Below are positions 7,082-14,489 of a DNA stretch of 26,776 nt, one piece after another. The notes beneath the pieces are model-generated. The model saw only the letters and a program-made list of their open reading frames with translations, ran no database searches and was not told where the DNA came from. Both the position numbers and the translations under genes were made by a program. Within the stretch, counting starts at the first letter, position 1, and each line of letters starts with the position of its first letter. Source of the stretch: CAYQJS01 sp964417895 (GTDB taxonomy: Bacteria > Chloroflexota > UBA6077 > SHYK01); contig CAYQJS010000064.1 in assembly GCA_964417895.1 (NCBI GenBank), forward strand, positions 1 through 26,776, given 5' to 3'.

Positions 7082-7726
7082 GTGGCAGTCGCAACAACCC
7101 AGAACGCACAAGAACAGTTCATTCGCAAGATGCGCGACCTATTCGCCCGTGAGCCGGACCTGGACAAACGGTGGTCGGCGGTTCCGCCGATCCTGGCGGA
7201 GCTTCTGGCGGATCCCGAGGTTCGGGAGGCCTCGAAGGCGTGGCCAGTTCCGAGCTCTGTTCCCGCTGATTCGGGAGAGCGGCGCGGCGGGAACCTGCTG
7301 TTCTACGAGGATCTGGACCACGGGTTCGTCATCAACGGTCAGATCCACCCAGAGGGCCGGCGGCAGGGGGAGCCAACCTATGCTCACGATCATGGACGCA
7401 TCTACACCGCCTACGGCTTGTTGGACGGCCACGAGCGGATCGTGCAGTACGAGCGAATCGACGATGGCTCCAAGCCCGACTACGCCGAGGTCAGGAAGAC
7501 TGCTGACTACGTGGCCGGGCCTGGGGATATCCATCTAGCCAGGCCACGCGACGTCCACGTGGAGGTGAACGTTGGCGAGCGAACGGCGGCGGTCATTATC
7601 CGCAGCATGAGGGACGGAATCCAGTCCAATCTACACGGCCGCTATGACCTGGAGACCAATAAGTACCACGAGAGTATCGGCCCGCGCCAAGTACCTGCGG
7701 AGATGCTGCCCAAGCAAGGGCTCTAG
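7082..7726 (+). CDS. Cupin-fold protein, cysteine-dioxygenase-like metal enzyme
   Basis: This 214-residue protein resembles the predicted metal-dependent double-stranded beta-helix proteins related to cysteine dioxygenase. The metal site is suggested by His102-x-His104 in the segment around 99-111 (AHDHGRIYTAYG) and by His151 or His159 in GPGDIHLARPRDVH. Residues 1-60 are mostly helical. The GTG at 7082 is chosen because AAAGGAGG (7069-7076) sits five bases upstream. The open frame continues to 7025, but that part overlaps intergenic sequence. It probably shares an operon with the amidohydrolase. It may be a thiol or small-acid dioxygenase; the substrate is unknown. Confidence 0.75.
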   Translation: MAVATTQNAQEQFIRKMRDLFAREPDLDKRWSAVPPILAELLADPEVREASKAWPVPSSVPADSGERRGGNLLFYEDLDHGFVINGQIHPEGRRQGEPTYAHDHGRIYTAYGLLDGHERIVQYERIDDGSKPDYAEVRKTADYVAGPGDIHLARPRDVHVEVNVGERTAAVIIRSMRDGIQSNLHGRYDLETNKYHESIGPRQVPAEMLPKQGL

Positions 7727-7749
7727 TGAGTCAGTTCCCGTGCTCGTAG

Positions 7750-7833
7750 CCCTCCCTAACCCTCCCCCTCAAGGGGGGAGGGCACCAGCTATTCTCCCCT
7801 CGCCCTCGACGGGGAGGGGAGGGGAGAGGGTGG
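7750..7833. repeat. R4 paired-hairpin repeat
   Basis: There are two G/C-block hairpins in opposite orientation: ccctaaccctccccctcaag with ggggggaggg, then cccctcgccctcgacgggga with ggggaggggagagggtgg. The outer arms can also pair with each other. The same arrangement occurs at 17044-17126 and, with different arms, at 21965-22094. It lies 24 bases after the cupin stop. Confidence 0.75.
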
Positions 7834-7885
7834 CGATGTCCGAGGGAATCGACCCACTAGCAGGCATCTGAAAAAGGTCGGGGTT

Positions 7886-7952
7886 CCGCTCGTGGTGAGC
7901 CTGTCGAACCACATTGGCCCTTCGACAAGCTCAGGGTGAGCGGGCTTTTTTT
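7886..7952 (+). terminator. R2 palindrome acting as a likely intrinsic terminator
   Basis: The left arm ccgctcgtggtgagcctgtc is answered by ccttcgacaagctcagggtg then agcggg, giving a long imperfect stem. The stem is followed at once by a run of seven T (7946-7952). It lies between the cupin gene (+) and the convergent amidohydrolase (stop at 7982). A run of five A at 7871-7875 on the other side could let it work in both directions. It is also an R2 repeat copy. Confidence 0.55.
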
Positions 7953-7981
7953 CAGCCTGCTCGCTCCAAATACGGCCAGAT

Positions 7982-9130
7982 CTATAGCCCGTAGAACCGC
8001 CGTGGGTTGTCGCTCGCGATCTTCTGCTTTTGCTCCTCGCTCACGTCCTCCCGGTAGGCCAGCTCAGCGAAGACTGCCAGGTCCCCCGACGGGTCGCCCC
8101 CCAGCGTTCGATTTTGAAACGAGATCGCCTCTTTCGTTGGTACCTGGCCACCGTGATGACCATAGTCCGATCCGGTTATCAGATTGTCGTCGCCCACGTA
8201 CCCCACCAGGTAGGGGATGTCCTCGTCTGACTCGCATGAGACGAATAACCGATATTCCTTGAACAGGTCGGGGCCCAGGTGCGGCACGTCCAACGTCTTC
8301 TTCCGACGCCAATCGCGCTCGATGTAGTGCAGCACGTAGGGCACCCACGAAGCGCCCGTTTCCACGAAGCCGATGCGAAGATCGGGGAACTTCTCAGGGA
8401 TCCGATTTGTTACCAGATGCTGGAACCCGACCAGCGGCAGCATACGGACCCCGGGGAACGAGCCGCCGATCGTGACGTCGAGCACCGCCGTGTACGCTGG
8501 GCAACCTGGGCCGGTGTGGATGCACATCGGCATGTTGAGCTTGCTGGCCTCTTCGTACAGCGGGTAGAAGTGCGGCTCCGCCAGGGATCGCTCACCCTCG
8601 ATTCCCCGGGCGATGAAGCCCACGGCACCGTGCTCGCGTGACCAGTTCAGCTGCTCGATCGCTGCTGGAATGTCGTGGAACGGCAGCACTGCCACCCAGC
8701 GCAGCCGCCCGTGGCCTTGTTCCCACGCGTTGGCTAGATACCGGTTGTAGCCTTTTGCGAGCGCCACATCCAAGACCGGGTCGAAGGTGATGTGTGCGAT
8801 GAACAACGTTGGATAGATGACCTGGGTGTCCACCCCCATCTGGTCGGCGTCCTCGAGCCGCGCTGGTACGTCCAGCAATGCCTTGGTCGTCCAGGCTCGC
8901 TGCTTGCGCGCCTCAGGGTCCGTCGGTGGGGTCTGGAGCCCCTGACCGCCTTTGCCCGGCGGGTGCGGCACCAGCGACCCGTCGATTAGCCAGCGGTTGC
9001 TCGGCCGCCCGCTAGCCGGGTCCTCGTGACTGACCAGCACTGGGCGTCGCGTACGCATGTCCTGATCGAAGAGGTCCCACATCCCCTCCGATTCGACCAC
9101 GTGGGTGTCGGCGTCGATCACGTTTCGCAT
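7982..9130 (-). CDS. Amidohydrolase-2 family metal-dependent hydrolase/decarboxylase
   Basis: This 382-residue TIM-barrel enzyme is the closest relative in the window of the protein at 1362-2450. Likely ligands and catalytic residues are Asp8-x-His10 (DADTHVVESEGMW), His205 (MCIHTGPG), His238 (FQHLV), Glu257 (FVETGASWVPY) and Asp322 in GSDYGHHGG. AGGAGG lies seven bases before the ATG at 9130. It is the last gene of the long minus-strand run, and 282 bases holding an R2 element separate it from the kinase gene upstream, so it may have its own promoter. No signal peptide is seen, so it is cytoplasmic. Confidence 0.88.
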   Translation of the reverse strand: MRNVIDADTHVVESEGMWDLFDQDMRTRRPVLVSHEDPASGRPSNRWLIDGSLVPHPPGKGGQGLQTPPTDPEARKQRAWTTKALLDVPARLEDADQMGVDTQVIYPTLFIAHITFDPVLDVALAKGYNRYLANAWEQGHGRLRWVAVLPFHDIPAAIEQLNWSREHGAVGFIARGIEGERSLAEPHFYPLYEEASKLNMPMCIHTGPGCPAYTAVLDVTIGGSFPGVRMLPLVGFQHLVTNRIPEKFPDLRIGFVETGASWVPYVLHYIERDWRRKKTLDVPHLGPDLFKEYRLFVSCESDEDIPYLVGYVGDDNLITGSDYGHHGGQVPTKEAISFQNRTLGGDPSGDLAVFAELAYREDVSEEQKQKIASDNPRRFYGL

Positions 9131-9246
9131 CTCTTGCCTCCTTGGAAGTTAGACCGTTTGTCCCGAGTACCTTCGGGTCCTGGCGGCGCGGAGCATGCCA
9201 GCCGCACTGGGCGATGTCAAGGGGACCCGAAAGGCGGGGCCGAAAA

Positions 9247-9323
9247 CCGCTCGTGGTGAGCCTGTCGAACCACATGTCCTTCGACAGGCTCAGGATGACA
9301 TTCGACAGGCTCAGGATGAGCGG
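9247..9323. repeat. R2 palindromic repeat with a duplicated right arm
   Basis: The left arm ccgctcgtggtgagcctgtc (9247 onward) is identical to the copy at 7886. The right arm ttcgacaggctcaggatga occurs twice in a row (9280-9298 and 9301-9319), the second ending in gagcgg and completing the palindrome. It lies between the kinase stop and the amidohydrolase start. Confidence 0.75.
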
Positions 9324-9412
9324 TCTTACCGGAACTTTTTCGGCCGCGCCTCAAGGTTACAGCGTTCCGGCGGTCCGGCCCCCGCTCACGATCGCGCGAT
9401 AGTCGGCGCTCA

Positions 9413-10373
9413 TCATCGAGTTACCGCGGCGACCGCGCGGGTGCGCTGGGCCGTCCACTCCAGATCGGCCCAGTGACCCGCGAACGCGCAGTAGGCTNNN
9501 NNNNNNNNNNNNNNNNCCGATCGACTCATAGTGGCGCGCCGCTTCGCTCACAAAGTCGATGTCCCGCCACGCCGGATACCAGGGCGACCAAAACGAGAAC
9601 CAGGCGACGTCGTAGAGGAAGTCCCCGTACATGGAGCAGCCCCAGTCGATGACGGCGCTGATTCGGTTGCCGGAGACCAAAACGTTGTCGTGGAGCAGGT
9701 CGCTGTGGATGAGGTGGCGCTTTTCAGGCGCCTGGTCCACGACAGCTTGGAAACGCCGAAGCGCCTCCTCGAATGGCCCGGCCCCGGTGGGCGATGAAGT
9801 TAGGCGCTCTCGCCATCCGTGCGTCCGGTCCCCCGGCCGATCGTTCACGACATCGCGAAGTGCTGCCCGCCATGTGGGATGGGGCGCGTTCCCGTCCGCG
9901 CCCCAAATCCCGTATCCCGTCGATCCGGAGAGGTCTGCGAGCCGCATCTCGTCCAGGGAAGCGAGGAGGGCCGGGAGCACGCCGCGCATGGCTGGCTCGT
10001 CGAGCTCATCAAGGTGGTCCCCGAGCACGCGCTCCGAGATGGCATAGAAGCCGTCAAACGCTTCGCCGAGCTCAATGATCGGCGGGATGGGGAGGTCGCG
10101 GGAGGTGTAGCGAGCCGCAAGGCGGTCTTTCGCGAAGTCTTCATCGAGCGCGCTGAACCGAATGATGTAGTCCCTGCCGGCGCGCCTGAAGCGGTAGGCC
10201 TTCGACCACTCGCCTCTCCCGATGCTCGCAAGAGCGCCGGCTTCCCCACCGAAGTGGGCACGGAGAAAGGCCACCGCCTCTGCGTCAGTCACCCCCAACG
10301 GCCCAACCTCCTCCCACGGTTCGATCTGAAGTGCGCCCGCGGGAATCGCCTCCGGTCCGCCCTGAGCCCGCAT
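9413..10373 (-). CDS. Aminoglycoside phosphotransferase (APH) family kinase, interrupted by an assembly gap
   Basis: This protein-kinase-like small-molecule kinase shows the catalytic HSDLLHDN at 223-230 (His223, Asp225, Asn230) and the metal-binding Asp243 in VIDWG. Residues 1-285 are read from the ATG at 10373; no strong ribosome site is seen. A run of 19 N (9498-9516) follows HYESI. Beyond it, the frame kept by the literal N count is implausible. A different frame gives AYCAFAGHWADLEW and then TAQRTRAVAAVTR with a TGA at 9413-9415, which is how APH-family C-termini read. The true gap length therefore differs from 19 modulo 3. Family members phosphorylate antibiotics, homoserine, choline or similar. 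The substrate here is unknown, and its link to the catabolic run is unclear. Confidence 0.75.
9498..9516. other. Assembly gap (19 N) inside the kinase gene
   Basis: Nineteen undetermined bases. The coding frame on the left side does not match the frame on the right side, so the gap size is nominal. Confidence 0.95.
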
Positions 10374-10408
10374 GGAGTGCCATCGGTAGGCAGGTGGGGG
10401 TCGGGACG

Positions 10409-10840
10409 TTAGCTTGCCAAGGGCTGGAATTTCGGAAGCGTGAACTCCGGGGTGACGTCGTCCCAGACGACCTCGACGCGCATTCCGATCTTGACGTCCT
10501 GGGGGTCGACGTTCACGACGTTGCTGTTCATCCGCCAACCCTCGTCCAGCTCGATGATGGCGAGCACATAGGGAACGTCGTCGGCGAACGCCGGGTGTGC
10601 AGGCTGATAGGAGATGGTGTGGGCGTAGACCCACCCCTTACCGCTGGACTCCACCCACTCCAGTGTCCCGATCCCGAAGCACTCCGGCCCCGGGCAGATA
10701 TCCCTCGGATAGAAGACGCGGGTCCCGCAGAGGCGGCAGCGCTGAAAAACCAGGCGGTGCTCCTTGGCGGCGTCCCAGAACGGCTGGCTGACGTGGCTGG
10801 GCGTCGGGAGCGGCTTCTTGTATTCGTCGGTCGCGGTCAT
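10409..10840 (-). CDS. DUF35 zinc-ribbon/OB-fold acyl-CoA-associated protein
   Basis: This 143-residue protein has the two-part DUF35 layout. The N-terminal zinc ribbon has Cys35/Cys38 (QRCRLCG) and Cys49/Cys54 (ICPGPEC), followed by an OB-fold from about residue 60 (WVYAHTISYQPAHPAF, then VPYVLAIIELDEGW). The second cysteine pair is spaced x4 rather than the usual x2. DUF35 proteins bind thiolase-superfamily partners and help hold the acyl-CoA substrate; the thiolase-like gene immediately upstream in the same direction is the obvious partner. The two genes are separated by 118 bases almost filled by an R1 element. Confidence 0.85.
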   Translation of the reverse strand: MTATDEYKKPLPTPSHVSQPFWDAAKEHRLVFQRCRLCGTRVFYPRDICPGPECFGIGTLEWVESSGKGWVYAHTISYQPAHPAFADDVPYVLAIIELDEGWRMNSNVVNVDPQDVKIGMRVEVVWDDVTPEFTLPKFQPLAS

Positions 10841-10855
10841 ATCGACACTCCCCCA

Positions 10856-10955
10856 GTCATTCTGAGCCGTAAGGCGAAGAATCTGAAGTCGGGTATCACC
10901 GGTGGCACGTGCCCATACCCGCCTTCAGATGGTTCGCTGACGCTCAGCATGACAG
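10856..10955. repeat. R1 long-palindrome repeat, copy A
   Basis: The left arm gtcattctgagccgtaaggc, continuing gaagaatctgaagtcgggta, is answered by tacccgccttcagatggttc, continuing gctgacgctcagcatgacag. The arms are about 40 bases each with a loop of about 20. It begins 15 bases upstream of the DUF35 start and ends 3 bases after the thiolase stop codon. Confidence 0.8.
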
Positions 10956-10958
10956 TCG

Positions 10959-12149
10959 TCAAAGCGTGGCTTCGCTGCCCAGCAGTAGCGCTGACTGCTG
11001 CGAGAAGCTGCCACCCGACCCCGTCACATAGACGAGGTCAGTCGGGCCGGGGACCTGGCGCTCGCCCCCGTCTCGCCGAATCTGGCGCACCCCTTCGGTC
11101 ACCTGGGCGCAGCCGCCCGCCGTTGAGGCCTGGCCGTAGGAGAGCTGCCCGCCGTGGGTGTTGAGGGGGCGATCTCCCTTGAAGGTGAGATCGTGCTCCT
11201 GAATCCAGTCGCCCGCCTCGCCCTTCTTGCAGAATCCGGATTCCTCCAGCTCGCACATCACGGTGATGGTGAACGAGTCGTAGATCTCCATCACCTGAAC
11301 GTCGTTGGGTCCGTAGCCCGCCATGGCGAAGGCTTTTGGAGCTGCGCGGCCCACCGGAGAGATCGTGATCTCGCCCACGTGCGTAAGGTTGGACCGGGCG
11401 ATTCCGAGCGCCCCGCCCAGGACATAGGCCGGCTTGTGGCGCATCCCGCGCGCGATGTCGGCGCGCGTGACGATGAAGGCGCACGCGCCCGCGCAAGGCA
11501 TGACGCATTCGAGGAGGTGGAGCGGGTCGGCCACGATGCGGGATTCCACCACGTCGTCAATAGTGATCGGGGTGTCGTGCCAGATCGCCATCGGATTGTG
11601 GTTGGCGTTGTACCGCAGATCGACGGAGATCTTGGCGCGCTTCTCCACGGTGGCGCCGTAGAGCGCCTCGTACCGCTTGGCGATCATCGCGTACCAGCCG
11701 TTCGCCGCGACCGTCGGCCCGAAGGGGACTTGAAACTCCGAAGAGGGGGTCTCGGTTCGCGCCGGCCCCGCTGGCCGCTGTCGACGGGCGCCGTCAATCG
11801 CCGCGCTCATGCCGCACAGTACGTAGTCGGCCAGGCCCGCCTGCACATACGCGGCCGCCTGGATGGCCATCGTCACTCCGGCGGCTCCCTGGGCGTCGCA
11901 TCCGGTGGCGAAGGTGGGATAGATCCCCATGTACTCCGCCATCTTGGTGTTGTATCCGCTGCCCGTCGGAGCCATTCCCTCTTCCAGGATCATGCCGTCG
12001 ATGTCGGCCTTGGTGAGGCCGGCGTCCTGGATTGCCAGATAGGCGGCCTCGGCTAGCAGGCTCATGGCATCCCGGTTCGGCCGCGTGCGCTCCGGCTTCA
12101 ACTCTCCGATTCCCACGATGGCCGCCGCGCCCCGCAGTGTCTCTCGCAT
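10959..12149 (-). CDS. Thiolase-superfamily protein (SCP-x/lipid-transfer type) paired with DUF35
   Basis: This 396-residue protein has a thiolase fold: AAIVGIGE at 9-16, the FATGCDAQGAAGVTMAIQAA segment at 80-99, ECVMPCAGACAFIVT at 214-228, MEIYDSFTI at 287-295 and LNTHGGQLSYGQASTAGG at 329-346. The usual C-terminal catalytic motifs are altered: GHP reads Gly339-Gln340-Ala341, and the Cys-Gly-Gly loop reads VTGSGGSFSQQS (375-386). This pattern is known from thiolase-like proteins that work with a DUF35 partner, including Ltp2-type retro-aldolases, rather than from biosynthetic or degradative thiolases. AGGGAGGG precedes the ATG. It could remove an acyl-CoA unit in the last steps of a side-chain degradation route. 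The reaction is inferred. Confidence 0.83.
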   Translation of the reverse strand: MRETLRGAAAIVGIGELKPERTRPNRDAMSLLAEAAYLAIQDAGLTKADIDGMILEEGMAPTGSGYNTKMAEYMGIYPTFATGCDAQGAAGVTMAIQAAAYVQAGLADYVLCGMSAAIDGARRQRPAGPARTETPSSEFQVPFGPTVAANGWYAMIAKRYEALYGATVEKRAKISVDLRYNANHNPMAIWHDTPITIDDVVESRIVADPLHLLECVMPCAGACAFIVTRADIARGMRHKPAYVLGGALGIARSNLTHVGEITISPVGRAAPKAFAMAGYGPNDVQVMEIYDSFTITVMCELEESGFCKKGEAGDWIQEHDLTFKGDRPLNTHGGQLSYGQASTAGGCAQVTEGVRQIRRDGGERQVPGPTDLVYVTGSGGSFSQQSALLLGSEATL

Positions 12150-12185
12150 CGTCGTCCCTCCCTTTGTCCGCGCGACTGGCAGCGC

Positions 12186-13238
12186 TCAGCGCTGCTCGGC
12201 GGGCAGCCCTTTTTCGGCGTGGCTCTCCTGCGTCTCGTAAATGCCCAGCGCCTTCATCGCCGGCCAGTCAGTGAACTCGAAGAGGATCGCATCCTCGCCC
12301 GATGAGTTCTCGTGCCGGTGCTCGTACCACGGCGGGATGACGAAGAAGTCACCCTTCGCCCAGTCGAAGTGCTCGCCATCGACGATCGACGCGCCCTGCC
12401 CCCGGACGACGTGGTAGGCAACGGTGCTGTTGTGCCGGTGGGCTCGGCCTCGGAAGCCGGGCGTGAGCAGGGTGATCTCGCAAGCGACCGTTGGCAGGGT
12501 GGGGCCGCCGGTGAGCGGGTGGCAGTACGTAAGGTGGTAGCCATCCCACGGGTCGGACTCCTCCTCGCTTGCCTTCAGGGCTGAGAGGGTCGCCTGGGTG
12601 TCCGACCACGGATAGCGGAAGGGCGGCGGCTGTTGGACGCTCTTGATCCAGGTGGGTCGCACCAGGCCGAGCGTCTTGTTGCTGTAGCCCAGGCGCTCCT
12701 CCGCCAGCGGCTCCTGACCGGCGTAGTTCTCCCGGAACCCATGGCCGAGGCTGGCGAAGCGGCCGTCGAGACCATCCAGCCACATCACCGGCTGGTCGCT
12801 GTTGTTCACGTGTCCATGAAACGTCAGGTGGGGGTTAGTGATCAGATCGCCCTCGTCGAACGGCATGGGCTCGCCATCTCCAAGATTGAAGGCGTTGGGG
12901 GCACCTTTGACGACGAAGCGAATGGCCGCGGCGCTGTGCCGGTGCGAGGGCGCCTGCTCGCCCGGCAGGACACACTGGAGCCCGAGGCCGAGGTTCGCGG
13001 AGACTCCTCTGCTGTTCCTCGGGTTCAGCAGCCCGAGGTTCCGCCTGATGGCGTCATCAAGCGACACGACCTCCGTCATTTTCATAATGGCCGCCTCGAC
13101 TGTGGCCCACTTCCAGAGGTGTGGCTTGGGCTCCCGGTCCTCCGCGACTTCAGCGCCGCCGAGATGCCCCAGCCGGATGTCGTTCTCGACGGCCCACTGC
13201 TTCAGGCTCTCGATGTCGTTCACTTCGCTGATATCCAT
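12186..13238 (-). CDS. Bicupin, gentisate 1,2-dioxygenase-like (paralogue 1)
   Basis: This 350-residue protein has two cupin domains, like gentisate/salicylate 1,2-dioxygenases, which open an aromatic ring with Fe(II) and O2. Cupin 1 has PGEQAPSHRHSAAAIRF with His99 and His101, then HLTFHGH with His141/His143 and the WLDGLDG motif at 153-159. Cupin 2 has His267/His269 (AHRHNSTVAYHVV) and His307/His309 (WYEHRHEN). Both metal sites look complete. I start at the ATG at 13238, which has AAAGGAA upstream; the frame extends 11 codons further. It is very similar to the protein at 17200-18285. The ring substrate is not certain, since this family also includes salicylate and hydroxynaphthoate dioxygenases. 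Confidence 0.85.
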   Translation of the reverse strand: MDISEVNDIESLKQWAVENDIRLGHLGGAEVAEDREPKPHLWKWATVEAAIMKMTEVVSLDDAIRRNLGLLNPRNSRGVSANLGLGLQCVLPGEQAPSHRHSAAAIRFVVKGAPNAFNLGDGEPMPFDEGDLITNPHLTFHGHVNNSDQPVMWLDGLDGRFASLGHGFRENYAGQEPLAEERLGYSNKTLGLVRPTWIKSVQQPPPFRYPWSDTQATLSALKASEEESDPWDGYHLTYCHPLTGGPTLPTVACEITLLTPGFRGRAHRHNSTVAYHVVRGQGASIVDGEHFDWAKGDFFVIPPWYEHRHENSSGEDAILFEFTDWPAMKALGIYETQESHAEKGLPAEQR

Positions 13239-13258
13239 GGCCACGTTCCTTTCTAGTG

Positions 13259-13390
13259 GGTCACTTGTCATTGATTATCGCCGTTGCGTCGGTTCCGTCG
13301 TTCGGTAGGGCGGGGGCTTGTCCCCCACCGTGGGGCTCTGTGTGCGCTCGCCGGGCGGGAGGGGACGAGCCCCTCCCCTACCGGACGAAG
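13259..13390. repeat. R3 element, copy 1 (right end degraded)
   Basis: The left end ggtcacttgtcattgattat is followed by cgccgttgcgtcggttccgtcg, a ggtagggcgggggcttgtcc hairpin and a gggaggggacgagcccctcc hairpin, then accggacgaa. The order matches the copies at 20487-20643 and 26170-26331. The outer right end seen in those copies is missing. It fills the space between the bicupin start and the decarboxylase-like gene. Confidence 0.75.
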
Positions 13391-13408
13391 GGTCTTGCCC
13401 CGGACGAG

Positions 13409-14347
13409 CTACCAGCCTGGGAGGGCCGCCGCCTCTGGATGGAAGAAGCTCATGTAGTCGAGCCTGGTCGGAGTCAGCCCGAACTGATGGGCGAACTCCA
13501 TCATGGCCTCGAGCGGGCGCTGGTTGTCTTCGACGTTATAGGCCCAGTAACGGTCGCCCATCACCGCACGCTGCTCGGCCATCGCTGCGCTGGCCCACGA
13601 GATCGTCAGGATCGCCGGATCTGCCCCTTCGATGCGGTTGAAAGCGACGTCACGCGCCTGGCGGTAGGCCTTCAGGAGGGCCACGGGTGCATCTGGATGG
13701 CGATCGACGAACTCCTGCTTGAGGCTCACGACGTGGCTTATGGGGAAGATGCCCGTCTGCTTGAAGTAAGCCTGCTCCTCCGTCTTCCAGTCACGGAACA
13801 GCCGTCGCACGCGCGGGTCCCGCTTCGTGATGGATGGGAGCACGTTCGGCTCGATAACCGCGTCAAGCTCTCCAGACAGGAGCATGGCGTCGAAGTCCGA
13901 GCCTCGCGGCAGGGACTCGACGCGAATCCCGGGTGCCCATCCCATCGCGTCCTCGCCCGCCATGACCCAGTTGATCTTGGTGAAATCGACCTCGTAGTGG
14001 TTCTGGAGGGCGCCGCGCGCCCACACGCCCGCCGTGCCGCTCACGAACACGCGCTTACCCTCGAGATCGCGCGGGTGCTCGATGCCCGCCGCGCTGTTGA
14101 CGAAGATGTAGGACAGGCGAAACTTGCGGTTCGGGTACGCAGGGATGGAGACGAAGGGATGGTCGCCGCGTCCCTTGGTCTGCATGAGCCCCCCGAAGCT
14201 GGCGTCCCAGGCATCGACGGAGTCCGGCCCGCGAAACTTGCTGATCTCCAGTTCGAAGCCCTCCACCTTCACGGTGCCGTCGACGAAAGGCATGTTGGTA
14301 TCGATGCCCGGCTCGCGGAAACCAAGGCGCATCTTCGGTTCAGCCAT
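13409..14347 (-). CDS. 4,5-Dihydroxyphthalate decarboxylase-like protein (periplasmic-binding fold)
   Basis: This 312-residue protein resembles 4,5-dihydroxyphthalate decarboxylase (Pht5 type), which has the NMT1/SBP-like fold but acts as a cytoplasmic enzyme. Supporting segments are HPFVSIPAYPNRKFRLSYIF (positions about 63-82), GIEHPRDLEGKRVFV at 87-101, the TAGVWARGALQNHYEV stretch at about 104-119 and the GELDAVIEPN region around 159-168. No signal peptide or lipobox is present, which argues against an ABC transporter binding protein. AAAGGAG precedes the ATG. Neighbours are amidohydrolase decarboxylase-like enzymes and ring-cleavage-type bicupins, consistent with a carboxylated catechol substrate. 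The substrate is inferred only from family and context. Confidence 0.8.
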   Translation of the reverse strand: MAEPKMRLGFREPGIDTNMPFVDGTVKVEGFELEISKFRGPDSVDAWDASFGGLMQTKGRGDHPFVSIPAYPNRKFRLSYIFVNSAAGIEHPRDLEGKRVFVSGTAGVWARGALQNHYEVDFTKINWVMAGEDAMGWAPGIRVESLPRGSDFDAMLLSGELDAVIEPNVLPSITKRDPRVRRLFRDWKTEEQAYFKQTGIFPISHVVSLKQEFVDRHPDAPVALLKAYRQARDVAFNRIEGADPAILTISWASAAMAEQRAVMGDRYWAYNVEDNQRPLEAMMEFAHQFGLTPTRLDYMSFFHPEAAALPGW

Positions 14348-14370
14348 CGCGCACTCCTTTCAACGTTTCG

Positions 14371-14401
14371 AGTCCCAAGTCCTCAGTCCCAAGTCCCAAG
14401 T
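14371..14401. repeat. Seven-base tandem repeat (agtccca)
   Basis: Four units of agtccca or agtcctc plus a partial fifth lie between the decarboxylase-like gene start and R1 copy C. A similar motif in reverse orientation is seen near 4580. No function is evident. Confidence 0.7.
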
Positions 14402-14404
14402 CAT

Positions 14405-14483
14405 GTCATGCTGAGCGAAGCGAAGGATCTCGCGCGAGTAGCAACCGCCGACAGATTCTTCGCCTTCGGCTTCAGAATGACAG
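14405..14483. repeat. R1 long-palindrome repeat, copy C (short loop)
   Basis: The left arm gtcatgctgagcgaagcgaa, continuing ggatct, is answered by agattcttcgccttcggctt, continuing cagaatgacag. The arms are about 27 bases around a unique centre. It ends 6 bases after the stop codon of the amidohydrolase transcribed leftward from 15614. Confidence 0.75.
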
Positions 14484-14489
14484 GTGTCA

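Noticed and set aside
13409..14347. ABC-transporter substrate-binding protein
   Set aside because: The fold matches, but there is no signal peptide or lipobox and the motifs fit dihydroxyphthalate decarboxylase-like enzymes better.
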